DNA from: Methylomonas sp.
GTDB lineage: Bacteria; Pseudomonadota; Gammaproteobacteria; Methylococcales; Methylomonadaceae
Length of the DNA: 44,491 nucleotides
Reading direction: 5' to 3'
NCBI GenBank assembly: GCA_026988155.1
Contig: JALSLW010000072.1
Span: 1-44,491, forward strand
This document shows positions 28,056 to 37,703 of the stretch, one piece after another. Made by a program: the position numbers and the translations under genes. Every line of letters begins with the position of its first letter. The first letter of the stretch is position 1. The notes under the pieces are model-generated. The model was not told the DNA's origin and did not search any database. It saw only the letters and a program-made list of their open reading frames with translations.

Positions 28056-28619
28056 TTATTTAAACAGGCTCACCAAATCAAGCGCCAGCATCACCGCATC
28101 TTCTCTATAGCCATTAACAGCAGGATAATAGCCTTTACGTATTCCAATTTCATTAAAACCTCTTTTTTTATAAAGTGAAATAGCTCCCTTATTGGACGGC
28201 CTAACTTCTAAAAAAATTGATTCTGCTTTAGGGGTCGCAAGCTCAATCATATGTTCCAATAGCTTGCTTCCCACTCCCTGCTTTTGAACAGCAGGATCAA
28301 CACAGATATTCATAATATGTGCTTCGCCTGCCATTATCGAAACAATGCTATATCCAACGATGACATCAAGCTCTTCGCATATAAGGCAACTGTAATTGCC
28401 TGACTTTAGACAGTCCTTAAAAATTCCTTCGCTCCAGGGGAAGTTATAGTTCTTGGCTTCAATTTCCAGAACTTCAGACAAATCTTCCTGCCTCATTCTG
28501 CGTAATCTCATCAAATCTTTTCTCTCTACAGAGTCTGGAAAAACCTTTGCGTAAAACTCTTTGTCTGCATCATAAACTACAAAACCTTTAACTTTATCTA
28601 TTAACTTCCATATACTCAT
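28056..28619 (-). CDS. rimI: Ribosomal-protein-alanine N-acetyltransferase RimI with N-terminal extension
   Basis: RimI acetylates the N-terminus of ribosomal protein S18. The core begins at M37 (MRLRRMRQEDL) and carries the GNAT acetyl-CoA motif VQKQGVGSKLL, FLEVRPSN and the C-terminal YYPxxxGYREDAVM. The frame also has 36 extra residues before the usual start (MSIWKLIDKVKGFVVYDADK and on). The upstream start at 28619 is favoured because it lies 2 nt after the stop of the glycosylase gene, with AAGAAG upstream, a coupling arrangement. The extension is unusual for RimI. udg-rimI is a conserved neighbour pair. Confidence 0.88.
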   Translation of the reverse strand: MSIWKLIDKVKGFVVYDADKEFYAKVFPDSVERKDLMRLRRMRQEDLSEVLEIEAKNYNFPWSEGIFKDCLKSGNYSCLICEELDVIVGYSIVSIMAGEAHIMNICVDPAVQKQGVGSKLLEHMIELATPKAESIFLEVRPSNKGAISLYKKRGFNEIGIRKGYYPAVNGYREDAVMLALDLVSLFK

Positions 28620-28621
28620 TA

Positions 28622-29329
28622 TTATTTTTCTTCTTGATATATTTTTATAGCAAATTGTAAATCCTGCCAGGCTTTACGCTTTTCCAGCAAAGACCTTAAT
28701 AAATACGCAGGATGATAAACGACTACCACTGGAATATCATTTACCTGGTGCGCCACTCCTCTTAGTTCTGCAAGAGGCTGTTTTGTAGCAAGCAGTGAAT
28801 GAGCCGCAATTCGGCCTACGGCAAGAATTATTTTCGGATTAACCAAAGCTATTTGCTGCAGTAGATAGCCATGACAAGATGTCAGCTCATTTGTATTAGG
28901 GTCTTTATCTTCAGGCGGCCTGCATTTAACAATATTTGTAATGTACACATCTTCTCTTTGCAGCCCCATTGCCCGAATCATTTCTGTTAATAAATACCCC
29001 GATTGCCCAGTAAAAGGATTGCCTTCCATTTCCCCCTGTTTATTTGGCGCCTCACCGATCAGCATCCAGTCGGCATTAACATTTCCTTTACCAAAAACCG
29101 TTTGCCCCCGTGTCTCGGATAAAATGCATTTTTTGCATTCTGAAACCTGCTTTTGCAGCAAGTCCCAGCTATCTTCTATTGAATCTAGCTGACTATTGGC
29201 AACTTGCTCCTCAATGCTAAAATCAGTTTTATCAATCAACTGACTTTCTTCAACTGGCTTCTGTTTTCTGGAAACCCAAACATCAATTCCCATTGCCTCC
29301 AGGTATTGTAATCGAGTTGAGTTATCCAT
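28622..29329 (-). CDS. Family 4-type uracil-DNA glycosylase (Fe-S)
   Basis: Removes uracil from DNA in base-excision repair. The 235-residue protein has a variable N-terminus of about 55 residues and then a UDG fold with four cysteines for a 4Fe-4S cluster (C65, C68, C136, C152). The uracil-binding motif is GEAPN (92-96), followed by NPFTGQSG, and the second active-site motif is HPAYLLR (206-212). The start is ATG at 29329; a TTG lies one codon earlier. It is translationally coupled to rimI and 26 bp downstream of leuA. Confidence 0.93.
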   Translation of the reverse strand: MDNSTRLQYLEAMGIDVWVSRKQKPVEESQLIDKTDFSIEEQVANSQLDSIEDSWDLLQKQVSECKKCILSETRGQTVFGKGNVNADWMLIGEAPNKQGEMEGNPFTGQSGYLLTEMIRAMGLQREDVYITNIVKCRPPEDKDPNTNELTSCHGYLLQQIALVNPKIILAVGRIAAHSLLATKQPLAELRGVAHQVNDIPVVVVYHPAYLLRSLLEKRKAWQDLQFAIKIYQEEK

Positions 29330-29355
29330 CAAAAATCATCAGTATTTAAGAGCAA

Positions 29356-30900
29356 TTAAACATTCCCTTTTTGCGGATGCTTACGCTGCTCAGGAGTCTG
29401 CAGCTTGCTCAAAGCATTTATATAGGCTTTCGCCGAAGCAATAACAATATCAGTATCAGCCCCCTGGCCGTTGACAATCCTTCCTGCCTGTTCCAGACGA
29501 ACAGTCACTTCACCCTGAGCATCTGTTCCATTGGTAATACTGTTTACCGAGTACAGTTCCAGTGTCGCATCGGATCCTATTAAACTTTTAATCGCTTTCA
29601 GGCTCGCATCAACCGCTCCGCTCCCTTCTGAAATGCCTTTCAGTTCCTGATCATGAACACGAAGAGTCACTGTAGAACTGGGAACTTCCCCTGTTTCAGA
29701 ACACACTTTTAAAGCAATTAATTTAATATGATCTTCTTCTGCATCAGAATTTACCTCTGAAATCAGAGCTTGCAAGTCTTCATCAAAAATCTCATGTTTC
29801 TTGTCAGCCAATTGCTTAAAGCGAAAGAATGTATCGTTTAATTCTTCTTCGCTATTGAAGTGATGACCCAGCTCAGTCATTCTACTTTTAAATGCATTTC
29901 GGCCCGAATGCTTGCCAAGTACCATTCGATTGGCGGACCACCCTACATCCTCGGCTTTCATAATCTCATAAGTTTCAGGGTTTTTTAACACGCCATCCTG
30001 ATGAATGCCTGACTCATGAGCAAAAGCATTTGCTCCTACAATGGCTTTATTAGGCTGTACGGGAAAACCGGTAATGGATGATACCAGCTTAGAACATGTT
30101 AAAATTTCTTTTGTATCCAGCTCTGTGGTACAAGGGAAAAAGTCCTGCCGAGTGCGGACAGCCATCACCACCTCTTCTAAAGATGCATTGCCGGCACGTT
30201 CACCCAGGCCATTGATGGTGCATTCAACCTGCCTTGCCCCATTCATCACAGCAGATAGAGAGTTTGCAACTGCCAAGCCTAAATCATTATGGCAATGTAC
30301 AGAAAAAATAGCTTTATCAGAATTCGGAATACGCTGAATCAAATTAGCGATAGTTGCTCCGAATTGTTCAGGTACGCTATACCCCACAGTATCTGGAATA
30401 TTGAGCGTAGTTGCGCCAGCTTCGATCACCGCCTCTAAAATACGGCATAGAAAACCTTCTTCCGAGCGCCCTGCATCTTCAGGCGAAAACTCAACATTAT
30501 CGGTATATTGCCTAGCCCGCTTAACAGCCCGTACAGCATATTCAATAACCTGCTCCGGCTCCATCTTTAATTTTACCTGCATGTGAATTGGCGAGGTTGC
30601 AATAAATGTATGGATTCGTGAACTTTCAGCTCCCTTTAAAGCCTCTCCGGCTCTATCTATATCTTTATCTAGTGCCCGGGCGAGTCCACAGACAGTACTG
30701 TCTTTCACAGCGTTTGCAACCGCCTGAACTGCTTCGAAATCACCAATGCTTGCAGCGGGAAACCCTGCCTCAATAACATCGACTTTCATACGCTCAAGCG
30801 CTTTGCCTATTCTGACTTTTTCGTCTCGTGTCATTGATGCGCCAGGGCTTTGCTCACCATCACGCAATGTGGTATCAAATATAATTAGCTTGTCTTTCAT
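29356..30900 (-). CDS. leuA: 2-isopropylmalate synthase
   Basis: First committed enzyme of leucine synthesis: condenses acetyl-CoA and 2-ketoisovalerate. The 514-residue protein has the catalytic [16 protein letters not shown] (8-23), metal-binding [13 protein letters not shown], and the C-terminal LeuA allosteric domain (about 390-500) that binds leucine, so feedback inhibition is expected. Downstream genes are udg and rimI, 26 bp away. The 241-bp upstream gap holds a promoter and a leucine-rich leader ORF, indicating control by leucine supply. leuC, leuD and leuB are not in the window. Confidence 0.97.
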   Translation of the reverse strand: MKDKLIIFDTTLRDGEQSPGASMTRDEKVRIGKALERMKVDVIEAGFPAASIGDFEAVQAVANAVKDSTVCGLARALDKDIDRAGEALKGAESSRIHTFIATSPIHMQVKLKMEPEQVIEYAVRAVKRARQYTDNVEFSPEDAGRSEEGFLCRILEAVIEAGATTLNIPDTVGYSVPEQFGATIANLIQRIPNSDKAIFSVHCHNDLGLAVANSLSAVMNGARQVECTINGLGERAGNASLEEVVMAVRTRQDFFPCTTELDTKEILTCSKLVSSITGFPVQPNKAIVGANAFAHESGIHQDGVLKNPETYEIMKAEDVGWSANRMVLGKHSGRNAFKSRMTELGHHFNSEEELNDTFFRFKQLADKKHEIFDEDLQALISEVNSDAEEDHIKLIALKVCSETGEVPSSTVTLRVHDQELKGISEGSGAVDASLKAIKSLIGSDATLELYSVNSITNGTDAQGEVTVRLEQAGRIVNGQGADTDIVIASAKAYINALSKLQTPEQRKHPQKGNV

Positions 30901-30925
30901 GAGAAACTCCGTTCATGAAATATTT

Positions 30926-30941
30926 TCAGCGCGAACGCTGA
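30926..30941 (-). promoter_or_regulatory. UUCG-tetraloop hairpin before the leuA ribosome-binding site
   Basis: On the minus strand TCAGCG-TTCG-CGCTGA forms a perfect 6-bp stem with an extra-stable UUCG loop, 25 nt before the leuA ATG and just upstream of the CGGAG ribosome-binding site. A run of six T lies before it rather than after it, so it is not a standard terminator. It may be a leader element. Confidence 0.55.
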
Positions 30942-30970
30942 TTAAAAAAGGGGTTATTTTTATTAGATGG

Positions 30971-31000
30971 AAAAGATAATATGCCACTAGGGCAATAATC
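30971..31000 (-). promoter_or_regulatory. Hairpin overlapping the end of the leucine leader ORF
   Basis: On the minus strand GATTATTGCC pairs, with one mismatch and one bulge, with GGCATATTATC around CTAGT; four T residues follow. The 5' arm contains the last two leucine codons and the loop contains the stop codon, the position of a pause hairpin in classical attenuators. Confidence 0.5.
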
Positions 31001-31037
31001 TTAATAAAGAGAGATTTCGAAGCAGAAACACACTCAC
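30987..31037 (-). CDS. Leucine-rich leader peptide of leuA (candidate attenuator)
   Basis: A short ORF on the minus strand from GTG at 31037 encodes MSVFLLRNLSLLRLLP: seven leucines in sixteen residues, using CTG, CTT, CTC, TTA (three times) and TTG, then TAG. GGTGAGGG stands just before the GTG. The frame is open further up to an ATG at 31097, but that ATG would be at about +3 of the predicted transcript. A hairpin (30975-31000) begins within the last leucine codons. The design matches leader peptides of amino-acid operons, where ribosome stalling at scarce leucyl-tRNA controls termination. The sequence is not the E. coli leuL peptide. Confidence 0.68.
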   Translation of the reverse strand: MSVFLLRNLSLLRLLP

Positions 31038-31105
31038 AAAACCCTCACCAAGAATAGGTAACTGATGGTTCTGCCTGCTTTTATACTGAGTAATCATAGC
31101 GAGCC

Positions 31106-31134
31106 ACTATACTGCAATGCCATAAACGACTCAA
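31106..31134 (-). promoter_or_regulatory. Sigma-70 promoter of leuA
   Basis: TTGAGT (31134-31129), a 17-nt spacer and TATAGT (31111-31106) on the minus strand: ideal spacing and good hexamers. The start would be near 31099, giving a leader of about 200 nt before leuA that contains the leucine-rich ORF. Confidence 0.7.
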
Positions 31135-31141
31135 GCAGAGT

Positions 31142-31903
31142 TTAAACTTTTCTGTTTTTTCGCTTTTTCTTAAGCATTAATAAGGTAATAATGGGACCGG
31201 AGACGGCATACCCCAAGGCAATCAAAAATAGCATAATCTCTGCCTGAGCCATCACAAAACCTATCCCCAGCATTGCAATAATGGCCACCATAAAAGGAAC
31301 TCTGCCTTTAAAGTCTATTTCTTTAAAACTGGAATAGCGAAAATTGCTTACCATTAGAAGTCCTGTACTAATTGTAAGAATCAGCACCAAGTATTTTATT
31401 GACTCAACTTCATAGCCTAGCTCAATACTAATCCATAAAGCACCTGCCAATATTGCAGCTGCGGCCGGGCTAGGCAACCCTTGAAAATAGCGTTTATCAG
31501 CCACTTCTACCTGGGTATTAAAGCGAGCTAAGCGAAGTGCGCCACCTGCTGTATGGACGAAAGCAGCAAACAGCCCTAGCTTGCCTAAACTTTCAAAAGC
31601 CCAGATATACATGACTATTCCCGGAGCAACGCCAAAGGAAACCATATCTGACAGGCTATCATATTGCACGCCAAACTCACTTTGGGTATTGGTCATCCGA
31701 GCTACACGGCCATCCAGACCATCCAAAATCATTGCCACAAATATTGCAATAGCGGCCGTTTCAAATCTGCCATTTATTGCTGAAATGATTGCATAAAAGC
31801 CTGCAAACATAGCCCCTGTAGTAAATAAGTTGGGCAGTAAAAAAATACCCCGCTGCCGAATTGATCGTTTGTTTTGAGTCATAAACGTAGATTGCAATAC
31901 CAT
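31142..31903 (-). CDS. pssA: CDP-diacylglycerol-serine O-phosphatidyltransferase
   Basis: Integral membrane enzyme that makes phosphatidylserine from CDP-diacylglycerol and serine, the route to phosphatidylethanolamine. The 253-residue protein has the CDP-alcohol phosphotransferase motif DGxxAR(x)8G(x)3D(x)3D, with D64, G65, A68, R69, G78, D82 and D86, and about seven membrane spans, ending in a lysine/arginine-rich tail. It is the membrane-embedded type, unlike the E. coli enzyme. The ATG at 31903 is preferred over a TTG one codon upstream; another ATG lies at codon 8. No strong ribosome-binding site was seen. It sits between pfp and leuA. Confidence 0.92.
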   Translation of the reverse strand: MVLQSTFMTQNKRSIRQRGIFLLPNLFTTGAMFAGFYAIISAINGRFETAAIAIFVAMILDGLDGRVARMTNTQSEFGVQYDSLSDMVSFGVAPGIVMYIWAFESLGKLGLFAAFVHTAGGALRLARFNTQVEVADKRYFQGLPSPAAAAILAGALWISIELGYEVESIKYLVLILTISTGLLMVSNFRYSSFKEIDFKGRVPFMVAIIAMLGIGFVMAQAEIMLFLIALGYAVSGPIITLLMLKKKRKNRKV

Positions 31904-31999
31904 CAAAGTTAAGGAAAGTTAAATGCAGTAATTGTCATATTTGCAGGCAAAGCTCGACTCCATCCCTAGAATCGCACCCAGCCTACATAACAGCTTTAA

Positions 32000-33229
32000 T
32001 TAATGACTTGTTTCGATCTTTTTACCTTTAGCCTGACCTAGTGCAGCCAGAGTATCAACAAACCAAGGCGCATCAATATCAAATGGTTTTCCACCTTTAA
32101 TACGCGGAAACTCAATTGCCCGTAAAACAAAGTTCTGATCATCATCATGACCAATCACACCTGCTTCGCCACGCATTGCACATTCAACCGCCAAATCGGC
32201 ACATGATTTGATTAACCGAATATCCTCTGCATTAGCTGCCGATGCACGTGCATAATAGCCCGATTTTTGAATCAAGGTTTTTTCTGCACCAATCATTTCA
32301 GCAAATTGCTCGCCAAACCATGCACCGGGGTTAACGGCATCCAGTTTAACATGTCCAAATGCATCTCTCGGCACATCCTGACCTTTTGCCTCCATTTCGG
32401 CAACGATAGTTTCCACACCCGCACCTTCGGAAACAAAGATATTGACACAGTCCACTTCATCCATAATTTTACGCAAGCGTTTTGCTTCTGCCGCAATATC
32501 AAAACCCATTTCCGGAATAAAGATACCATGCACTTCATAGCTAGCACGACTTAATCCAAGTGATGGCAGCCACTCGCAGCTATCAAGGATCTTACGATAT
32601 TCAGCCGCTGTTGCCGCAGTTAGCCAGCCGCAGCTGCGTCCCATCACTTCATGTACAATCAACATGCGTGGGTTTGAGTTATTTTCTGCCACTACATTTT
32701 TAAAATAATTTGCACCCTGCTCCGCGGCAGTCCACGCACCTAATGACTGTTTAATAGGAAAAACATCATTATCAACTGTCTTAGGCAGTCCAATAACGGT
32801 TAAACCATAATCATTATCGGCCAAAAAAGCAGCCAGATCCGCGGCAGCCGTATTAGTATCGTCACCACCTATAGTGTGAAGAACATCCACACCATCTTTA
32901 ATCAATTGATCTGCGGCTACTTTTTGAGGATCCTCTCCTTCTTTTACCAAACCGCGTTTTACGCAGTCTGCAACATTAGTTAATTTAACACGACTGTTAC
33001 CAATAACTGATCCGCCAAATTTTTGCAACAAGCCTGCTTTTTCACGCATTTCCGCATCTACTTTATACGAATCGCCTAGCAATAAACCTTTATAGCCACT
33101 GCGGTAGCAAATAATGTCGATAGAAGGGTCAATTTCGTTATAGCGCTCGATAAGACTGCCAATCGCTGAATTTAAACACGGCGCCAATCCGCCAGCCGTT
33201 AGAAGTGCTACTTTTTTTGGTTTGCTCAT
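32000..33229 (-). CDS. pfp: Pyrophosphate-dependent 6-phosphofructokinase
   Basis: Reversibly phosphorylates fructose 6-phosphate with pyrophosphate. The 409-residue protein has GGDDTNT (121-127), where the second Asp marks use of pyrophosphate instead of ATP (ATP enzymes have GGDGS). It also has PKTVDND (149-155) with the catalytic Asp and Lys, and MGRSCGWL for sugar-phosphate binding. Methanotrophs such as Methylococcus use this enzyme in the ribulose monophosphate cycle and in sedoheptulose phosphate metabolism. It lies between ilvC and pssA, with 204 bp containing a perfect inverted repeat upstream, so it seems to be a separate unit placed in an amino-acid gene region. Confidence 0.95.
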   Translation of the reverse strand: MSKPKKVALLTAGGLAPCLNSAIGSLIERYNEIDPSIDIICYRSGYKGLLLGDSYKVDAEMREKAGLLQKFGGSVIGNSRVKLTNVADCVKRGLVKEGEDPQKVAADQLIKDGVDVLHTIGGDDTNTAAADLAAFLADNDYGLTVIGLPKTVDNDVFPIKQSLGAWTAAEQGANYFKNVVAENNSNPRMLIVHEVMGRSCGWLTAATAAEYRKILDSCEWLPSLGLSRASYEVHGIFIPEMGFDIAAEAKRLRKIMDEVDCVNIFVSEGAGVETIVAEMEAKGQDVPRDAFGHVKLDAVNPGAWFGEQFAEMIGAEKTLIQKSGYYARASAANAEDIRLIKSCADLAVECAMRGEAGVIGHDDDQNFVLRAIEFPRIKGGKPFDIDAPWFVDTLAALGQAKGKKIETSH

Positions 33230-33264
33230 AATAATAGTGACTATTAATTTTTATTAAAAAACAT

Positions 33265-33342
33265 GCAGGCTGGATAAGCGATAGCATTAACTGACAAAAT
33301 ATAACCATCATGTCGGGTTGTGCTATCGCTTATCCAGCCTGC
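33265..33342. repeat. Perfect 22-bp inverted repeat (REP-like dyad) between ilvC and pfp
   Basis: The 22 bases at 33265-33286 (GCAGGCTGGATAAGCGATAG plus CA) are repeated exactly inverted at 33321-33342, separated by 34 nt. Motifs of the type GGATAAGCGATAGC occur in REP or MITE-like extragenic repeats. It would form a very stable cruciform or RNA hairpin upstream of pfp. Confidence 0.85.
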
Positions 33343-33383
33343 GCAATACTAGGAATATACCATTTAGTTTGCTTTGTTAAAAC

Positions 33384-33416
33384 AAAAAAAGCCCACCATA
33401 AGATGAGCTTTTTTTA
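33384..33416 (-). terminator. Rho-independent terminator of ilvC
   Basis: On the minus strand AGCTCATC pairs with GGTGGGCT (two G-T pairs) around TTAT, flanked by A and T runs of seven. It begins 17 bp after the ilvC stop. Confidence 0.85.
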
Positions 33417-33433
33417 ACAAACTGACTTAATGC

Positions 33434-34520
<1,087 letters not shown>

Positions 34521-34537
34521 GGTATTTTTTAACCGGG

Positions 34538-34567
34538 CAAAAAAATAGGCTAGAGGCAAACCCTATT
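34538..34567 (-). terminator. Probable terminator after ilvH
   Basis: AATAGG (34567-34562 on the minus strand) pairs with CCTATT (34549-34544) around a 12-nt loop and runs into seven T residues. It lies about 65 bp after the ilvH stop and upstream of the ilvC promoter. Confidence 0.6.
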
Positions 34568-34630
34568 GGACACACAATACTCTCTCTTGATCCTGCCTTG
34601 CCCTTTAGTCTTGCAGCCTTTTGCCTGTTC

Positions 34631-35122
34631 TTACAAATGTAAGCCTTTCTCGCCCCGAGACATACCCATCGGTCCCGACCGAACAACCTCAATAATCGAG
34701 GCCTCATCCAACGCCAAAATAAAGGCATCCAGCTTGTCAGAAGGACCTGTCATTTCAATAACATAGCTTGTTAGCGTAACGTCGATTATTTTTCCGCGAA
34801 AAATTTCGCACAGACGCTTAATTTCCTCACGCGAACCTTCTACCGCCTTAACTTTAACCAGCATTAACTCGCGCTCAACGTGTACCGCTTCAGCCAGATC
34901 TATTAACTTTACAACATCAATCAGCTTGTTTAACTGCTTGGTTATTTGCTCGATAACCTCATCACTGCCACGGGTAACTACCGTCATCCTAGAAAGTGTC
35001 AAGTCTTCAGTAGGTGCGACAGTCAAAGACTCAATATTATAGCCGCGCGCAGAAAACAGTCCAGCCACACGAGAAAGCGCCCCCGCTTCATTCTCAATAA
35101 GAATGGAAATAATATGCCTCAT
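34631..35122 (-). CDS. ilvH: Acetolactate synthase small (regulatory) subunit
   Basis: Regulatory subunit that binds valine and activates the catalytic subunit. The 163-residue protein has the ACT domain [20 protein letters not shown] (1-20), followed by GLFSARGYNIESL, then the C-terminal domain (about 80-163). It overlaps the ilvI stop codon by one base (TAATG), a sign of translational coupling and equal synthesis of the two subunits. Confidence 0.97.
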   Translation of the reverse strand: MRHIISILIENEAGALSRVAGLFSARGYNIESLTVAPTEDLTLSRMTVVTRGSDEVIEQITKQLNKLIDVVKLIDLAEAVHVERELMLVKVKAVEGSREEIKRLCEIFRGKIIDVTLTSYVIEMTGPSDKLDAFILALDEASIIEVVRSGPMGMSRGEKGLHL

Positions 35123-36858
35123 TATGCCAACTCCCTGTTAACAGGTGTACCAGGAGCAACTCTTAATCTCATCTCATTATGAGCCTTTCCTGCTTCAATC
35201 ATCGGATAAACATTTTCCGTACGGTCAGTCATAAAATCCATAAAAACCAAACGGTCTTTCATAGCAAATGCCTCTTCCAGTGCCGGCCTAACATCCTCAG
35301 GTTTTTCAATCTGCATCCCTACATGTCCATAAGCCTCTGCCAATTTAACAAAATCAGGAATAGTCTCCATATAAGACTGGGAATAGCGGCTTTCATAAGA
35401 AAACTCCTGCCACTGCCTAACCATGCCCATATATTGATTATTCAAATTGATAATTTTAACTGGAGTGCGATATTGAGTAGCTGTCGCCAACTCCTGTATG
35501 CACATCTGAATGCTTGCTTCACCCGTAATACAGGCAACATCAGCATCAGGGTGAGCCAACTTAACACCAATGGATGCAGGCAAACCGAAACCCATTGTGC
35601 CTAAACCTCCAGAATTGATCCAGCGGCGAGGCTTATCAAAATGATAATACTGCGAGGCAAACATTTGATGCTGCCCTACATCAGAGGTAACAAAAGCATC
35701 CCCCCTGGTGACTTGATAAAGCTGTTCAACCACGTATTGAGGCTTAATTATCTTGGAATCTCGATCATATTCCAAACAGTTAACATCACGCCATTTGTCA
35801 ATCTGGTTCCACCATGCTTCCAACGCTTTTTGATCGACCTCAATATTGCTCGATTTAATCAGCACAATCATTTCTTTTAATACAGCAGTGACTTCCCCAA
35901 CGATAGGCACATCAACTTTCACAGTTTTAGAAATAGAAGACGGATCAATATCAATATGAACGATTTTTGCGTAAGGACAAAACTTAGCCAATACCCCGGT
36001 TACCCGATCATCAAATCGTGCACCGACAGCAATAATCACATCGCTCTCATGCATACCCATATTAGCCTCATAGGTTCCATGCATACCTAACATGCCGACA
36101 AACTGCTTATCCGTCGCAGGGTATCCGCCCAAACCCATTAATGTATTGGTAACAGGGTAATTCAATAACTGAGAAAACTCTATCAATTCAGCACTGCCAT
36201 TACCCAAAATAACTCCGCCACCTGCATAAATCATAGGTCGCTGTGCCTTTAGCAGCAAATCTACCGCTTTTTTAATCTGTCCGATATGTCCTTTAACGAC
36301 AGGGTTATAGGAGCGCATAGAAATGGTTTCAGGATAAACATAAGGTATTTTTATCGCCGGATCAGTAATGTCTTTCGGAATATCAACCACTACAGGTCCT
36401 GGACGCCCTGTGGTTGCAACATGAAATGCTTTCTTCATTGTTATAGCAAGATCATCTAGGTTTTTAACCAAAAAATTATGCTTCACGCAAGGTCGCGTAA
36501 TTCCGACCATATCCACCTCCTGAAAAGCATCACTGCCGATAACAGGAGTCCCCACTTGACCAGAAATAATAATCATGGGGATAGAATCTAAATGTGCAGT
36601 AGCAATACCTGTGACAGCATTAGTTGCTCCAGGTCCAGAAGTAACCAAAACTACACCTGGCTTACCCGTTGAGCGAGCATAGGCATCAGCCGAATGCACA
36701 GCCGCCTGTTCATGCCTAACTAAAATATGCTTGATTTCTTCCTGGTGAAAAATAGCATCGTAAAGATGCAGTACCGCACCTCCAGGATAACCAAAAAGAA
36801 ATTCAACACCTTCGTCTATAAGACTCTGGACTACTATCTCTCCGCCACTGAGTTCCAC
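35122..36858 (-). CDS. ilvI: Acetolactate synthase large (catalytic) subunit
   Basis: Thiamine-diphosphate enzyme that condenses pyruvate with pyruvate or 2-ketobutyrate. The 578-residue protein has the [17 protein letters not shown]-terminal loop, the catalytic Glu in [15 protein letters not shown] and the FAD-domain region typical of the family. The ThDP motif begins ITGEASIQM rather than the usual ITGDGSIQM (Glu for the metal-binding Asp, Ala for Gly); similar variants occur in methylotroph and betaproteobacterial enzymes, so I expect it is active. The start is GTG at 36858, preceded by GAGGTGG. The 292-bp upstream region holds direct repeats and a short ORF. Confidence 0.96.
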   Translation of the reverse strand: MELSGGEIVVQSLIDEGVEFLFGYPGGAVLHLYDAIFHQEEIKHILVRHEQAAVHSADAYARSTGKPGVVLVTSGPGATNAVTGIATAHLDSIPMIIISGQVGTPVIGSDAFQEVDMVGITRPCVKHNFLVKNLDDLAITMKKAFHVATTGRPGPVVVDIPKDITDPAIKIPYVYPETISMRSYNPVVKGHIGQIKKAVDLLLKAQRPMIYAGGGVILGNGSAELIEFSQLLNYPVTNTLMGLGGYPATDKQFVGMLGMHGTYEANMGMHESDVIIAVGARFDDRVTGVLAKFCPYAKIVHIDIDPSSISKTVKVDVPIVGEVTAVLKEMIVLIKSSNIEVDQKALEAWWNQIDKWRDVNCLEYDRDSKIIKPQYVVEQLYQVTRGDAFVTSDVGQHQMFASQYYHFDKPRRWINSGGLGTMGFGLPASIGVKLAHPDADVACITGEASIQMCIQELATATQYRTPVKIINLNNQYMGMVRQWQEFSYESRYSQSYMETIPDFVKLAEAYGHVGMQIEKPEDVRPALEEAFAMKDRLVFMDFMTDRTENVYPMIEAGKAHNEMRLRVAPGTPVNRELA

Positions 36859-36937
36859 TCTGCCACCTCAAAAATTTCCAACTTACAAAAAACCTAAAAA
36901 ATCAGCTGAACCATAGTTTATTTCACGAGCCATTGAT

Positions 36938-36988
36938 TTAACAACAGCTCAACAAACTCCCAGCTACCCTAAGGGCAAAGCCAAGCAT
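36938..36988 (-). other. Possible 16-residue leader ORF upstream of ilvI
   Basis: From the ATG at 36988 (minus strand) a short ORF encodes MLGFALRVAGSLLSCC. Four leucines and a valine among sixteen residues would suit branched-chain amino-acid attenuation of ilvIH. The ribosome-binding site is weak (AGAG), and no convincing antiterminator/terminator pair was found; two T6 runs follow between it and ilvI. Confidence 0.3.
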
Positions 36989-37014
36989 TTTAAAGCTCTG
37001 TAAAACAATACCTT

Positions 37015-37070
37015 GCAGGATAACCCTACCTTCAACTAAGTATTTAGGATAAAGCAGGATTAACCCTACC
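37015..37070. repeat. Direct repeats with operator-like dyad symmetry upstream of ilvI
   Basis: GCAGGATAACCCTACC (37015-37030) and GCAGGATTAACCCTACC (37054-37070) differ by one inserted T and lie 39 bp apart centre to centre, about 160-210 bp before ilvI. The core AGGATTAACCCT is nearly palindromic (AGGnTTAAnCCT). Spacing near four helical turns suggests binding sites for a regulator. Confidence 0.5.
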
Positions 37071-37150
37071 CTACCAAAAAACCTTTCATTTTACTTTACT
37101 CTTAAATAAAATTATACCTTTATCAACTCCATTCTTTTTCCCTATAAAAA

Positions 37151-37693
37151 TCAGCCCAAACTAAACAGCCATTCAAGTGCTAAAAACAAATACTTAAACA
37201 TGAAGACTGCAATAGCAGTTATATATGGCCAGACTAATAGGGACAGCGCAAGAGATAAAACCAAAACACCTCCGCCTAACCCAAGCTTTGAAGTAAAAGA
37301 CAACACCGAAATATTAATTTTTTTCTCCAGCACCGTATAACTCAAAGAAAAAACCAGTATAAAAAATACCAGAAAAAAAACATGCAGTATGAAAGATGCA
37401 ATTTGCCAGATTAATTGAAACACCCCAAGCAACGCATGCCATGCTGTCGGTCTATCGGGCATTTCACTGAGAATTATCTGATGAATATCGGGCATAATAG
37501 TCTCAAGAAAATCAAAAATATCCTCTGTTTTTTGTTCGGATCCAATCATTTTCGCCTCCTTGAAACGCAATTCATAATCCGCAAAAATCATATCTTTAAG
37601 ATCAAGCCACTCAGGAAATACCGCAGTCAGCCCCAGCAAGATGATTACCAACCAGACACAGCCCCTAATAATCAGTTGATAATTTTTATTCAA
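37151..37693 (-). CDS. Membrane protein of unknown function
   Basis: A 180-residue protein with an N-terminal membrane span (about 9-26), a polar, acidic stretch of about 55 residues, and three further hydrophobic segments (about 86-119, 130-150 and 153-177). I do not recognise the family. The start is probably TTG at 37693 with GAGG 8 nt upstream; no in-frame ATG is near. It is 10 bp after the stop of the nuclease gene and is likely cotranscribed with it. AT-rich sequence without a clear terminator follows. Confidence 0.6.
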   Translation of the reverse strand: MNKNYQLIIRGCVWLVIILLGLTAVFPEWLDLKDMIFADYELRFKEAKMIGSEQKTEDIFDFLETIMPDIHQIILSEMPDRPTAWHALLGVFQLIWQIASFILHVFFLVFFILVFSLSYTVLEKKINISVLSFTSKLGLGGGVLVLSLALSLLVWPYITAIAVFMFKYLFLALEWLFSLG

Positions 37694-37703
37694 ATGAATG
37701 GCC

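Noticed and set aside
31038-31097. Longer 36-residue version of the leucine leader peptide from ATG 31097
   Set aside because: The ATG would lie at about +3 of the predicted transcript without a ribosome-binding site; the GTG at 31037 with GGTGAGGG is the better start, though a leaderless start cannot be excluded.
35122-36858. IlvI inactivated by loss of the GDG thiamine-diphosphate motif
   Set aside because: The GEAS form is a known kind of variant in related acetolactate synthases and the rest of the enzyme is intact, so inactivity is not supported.
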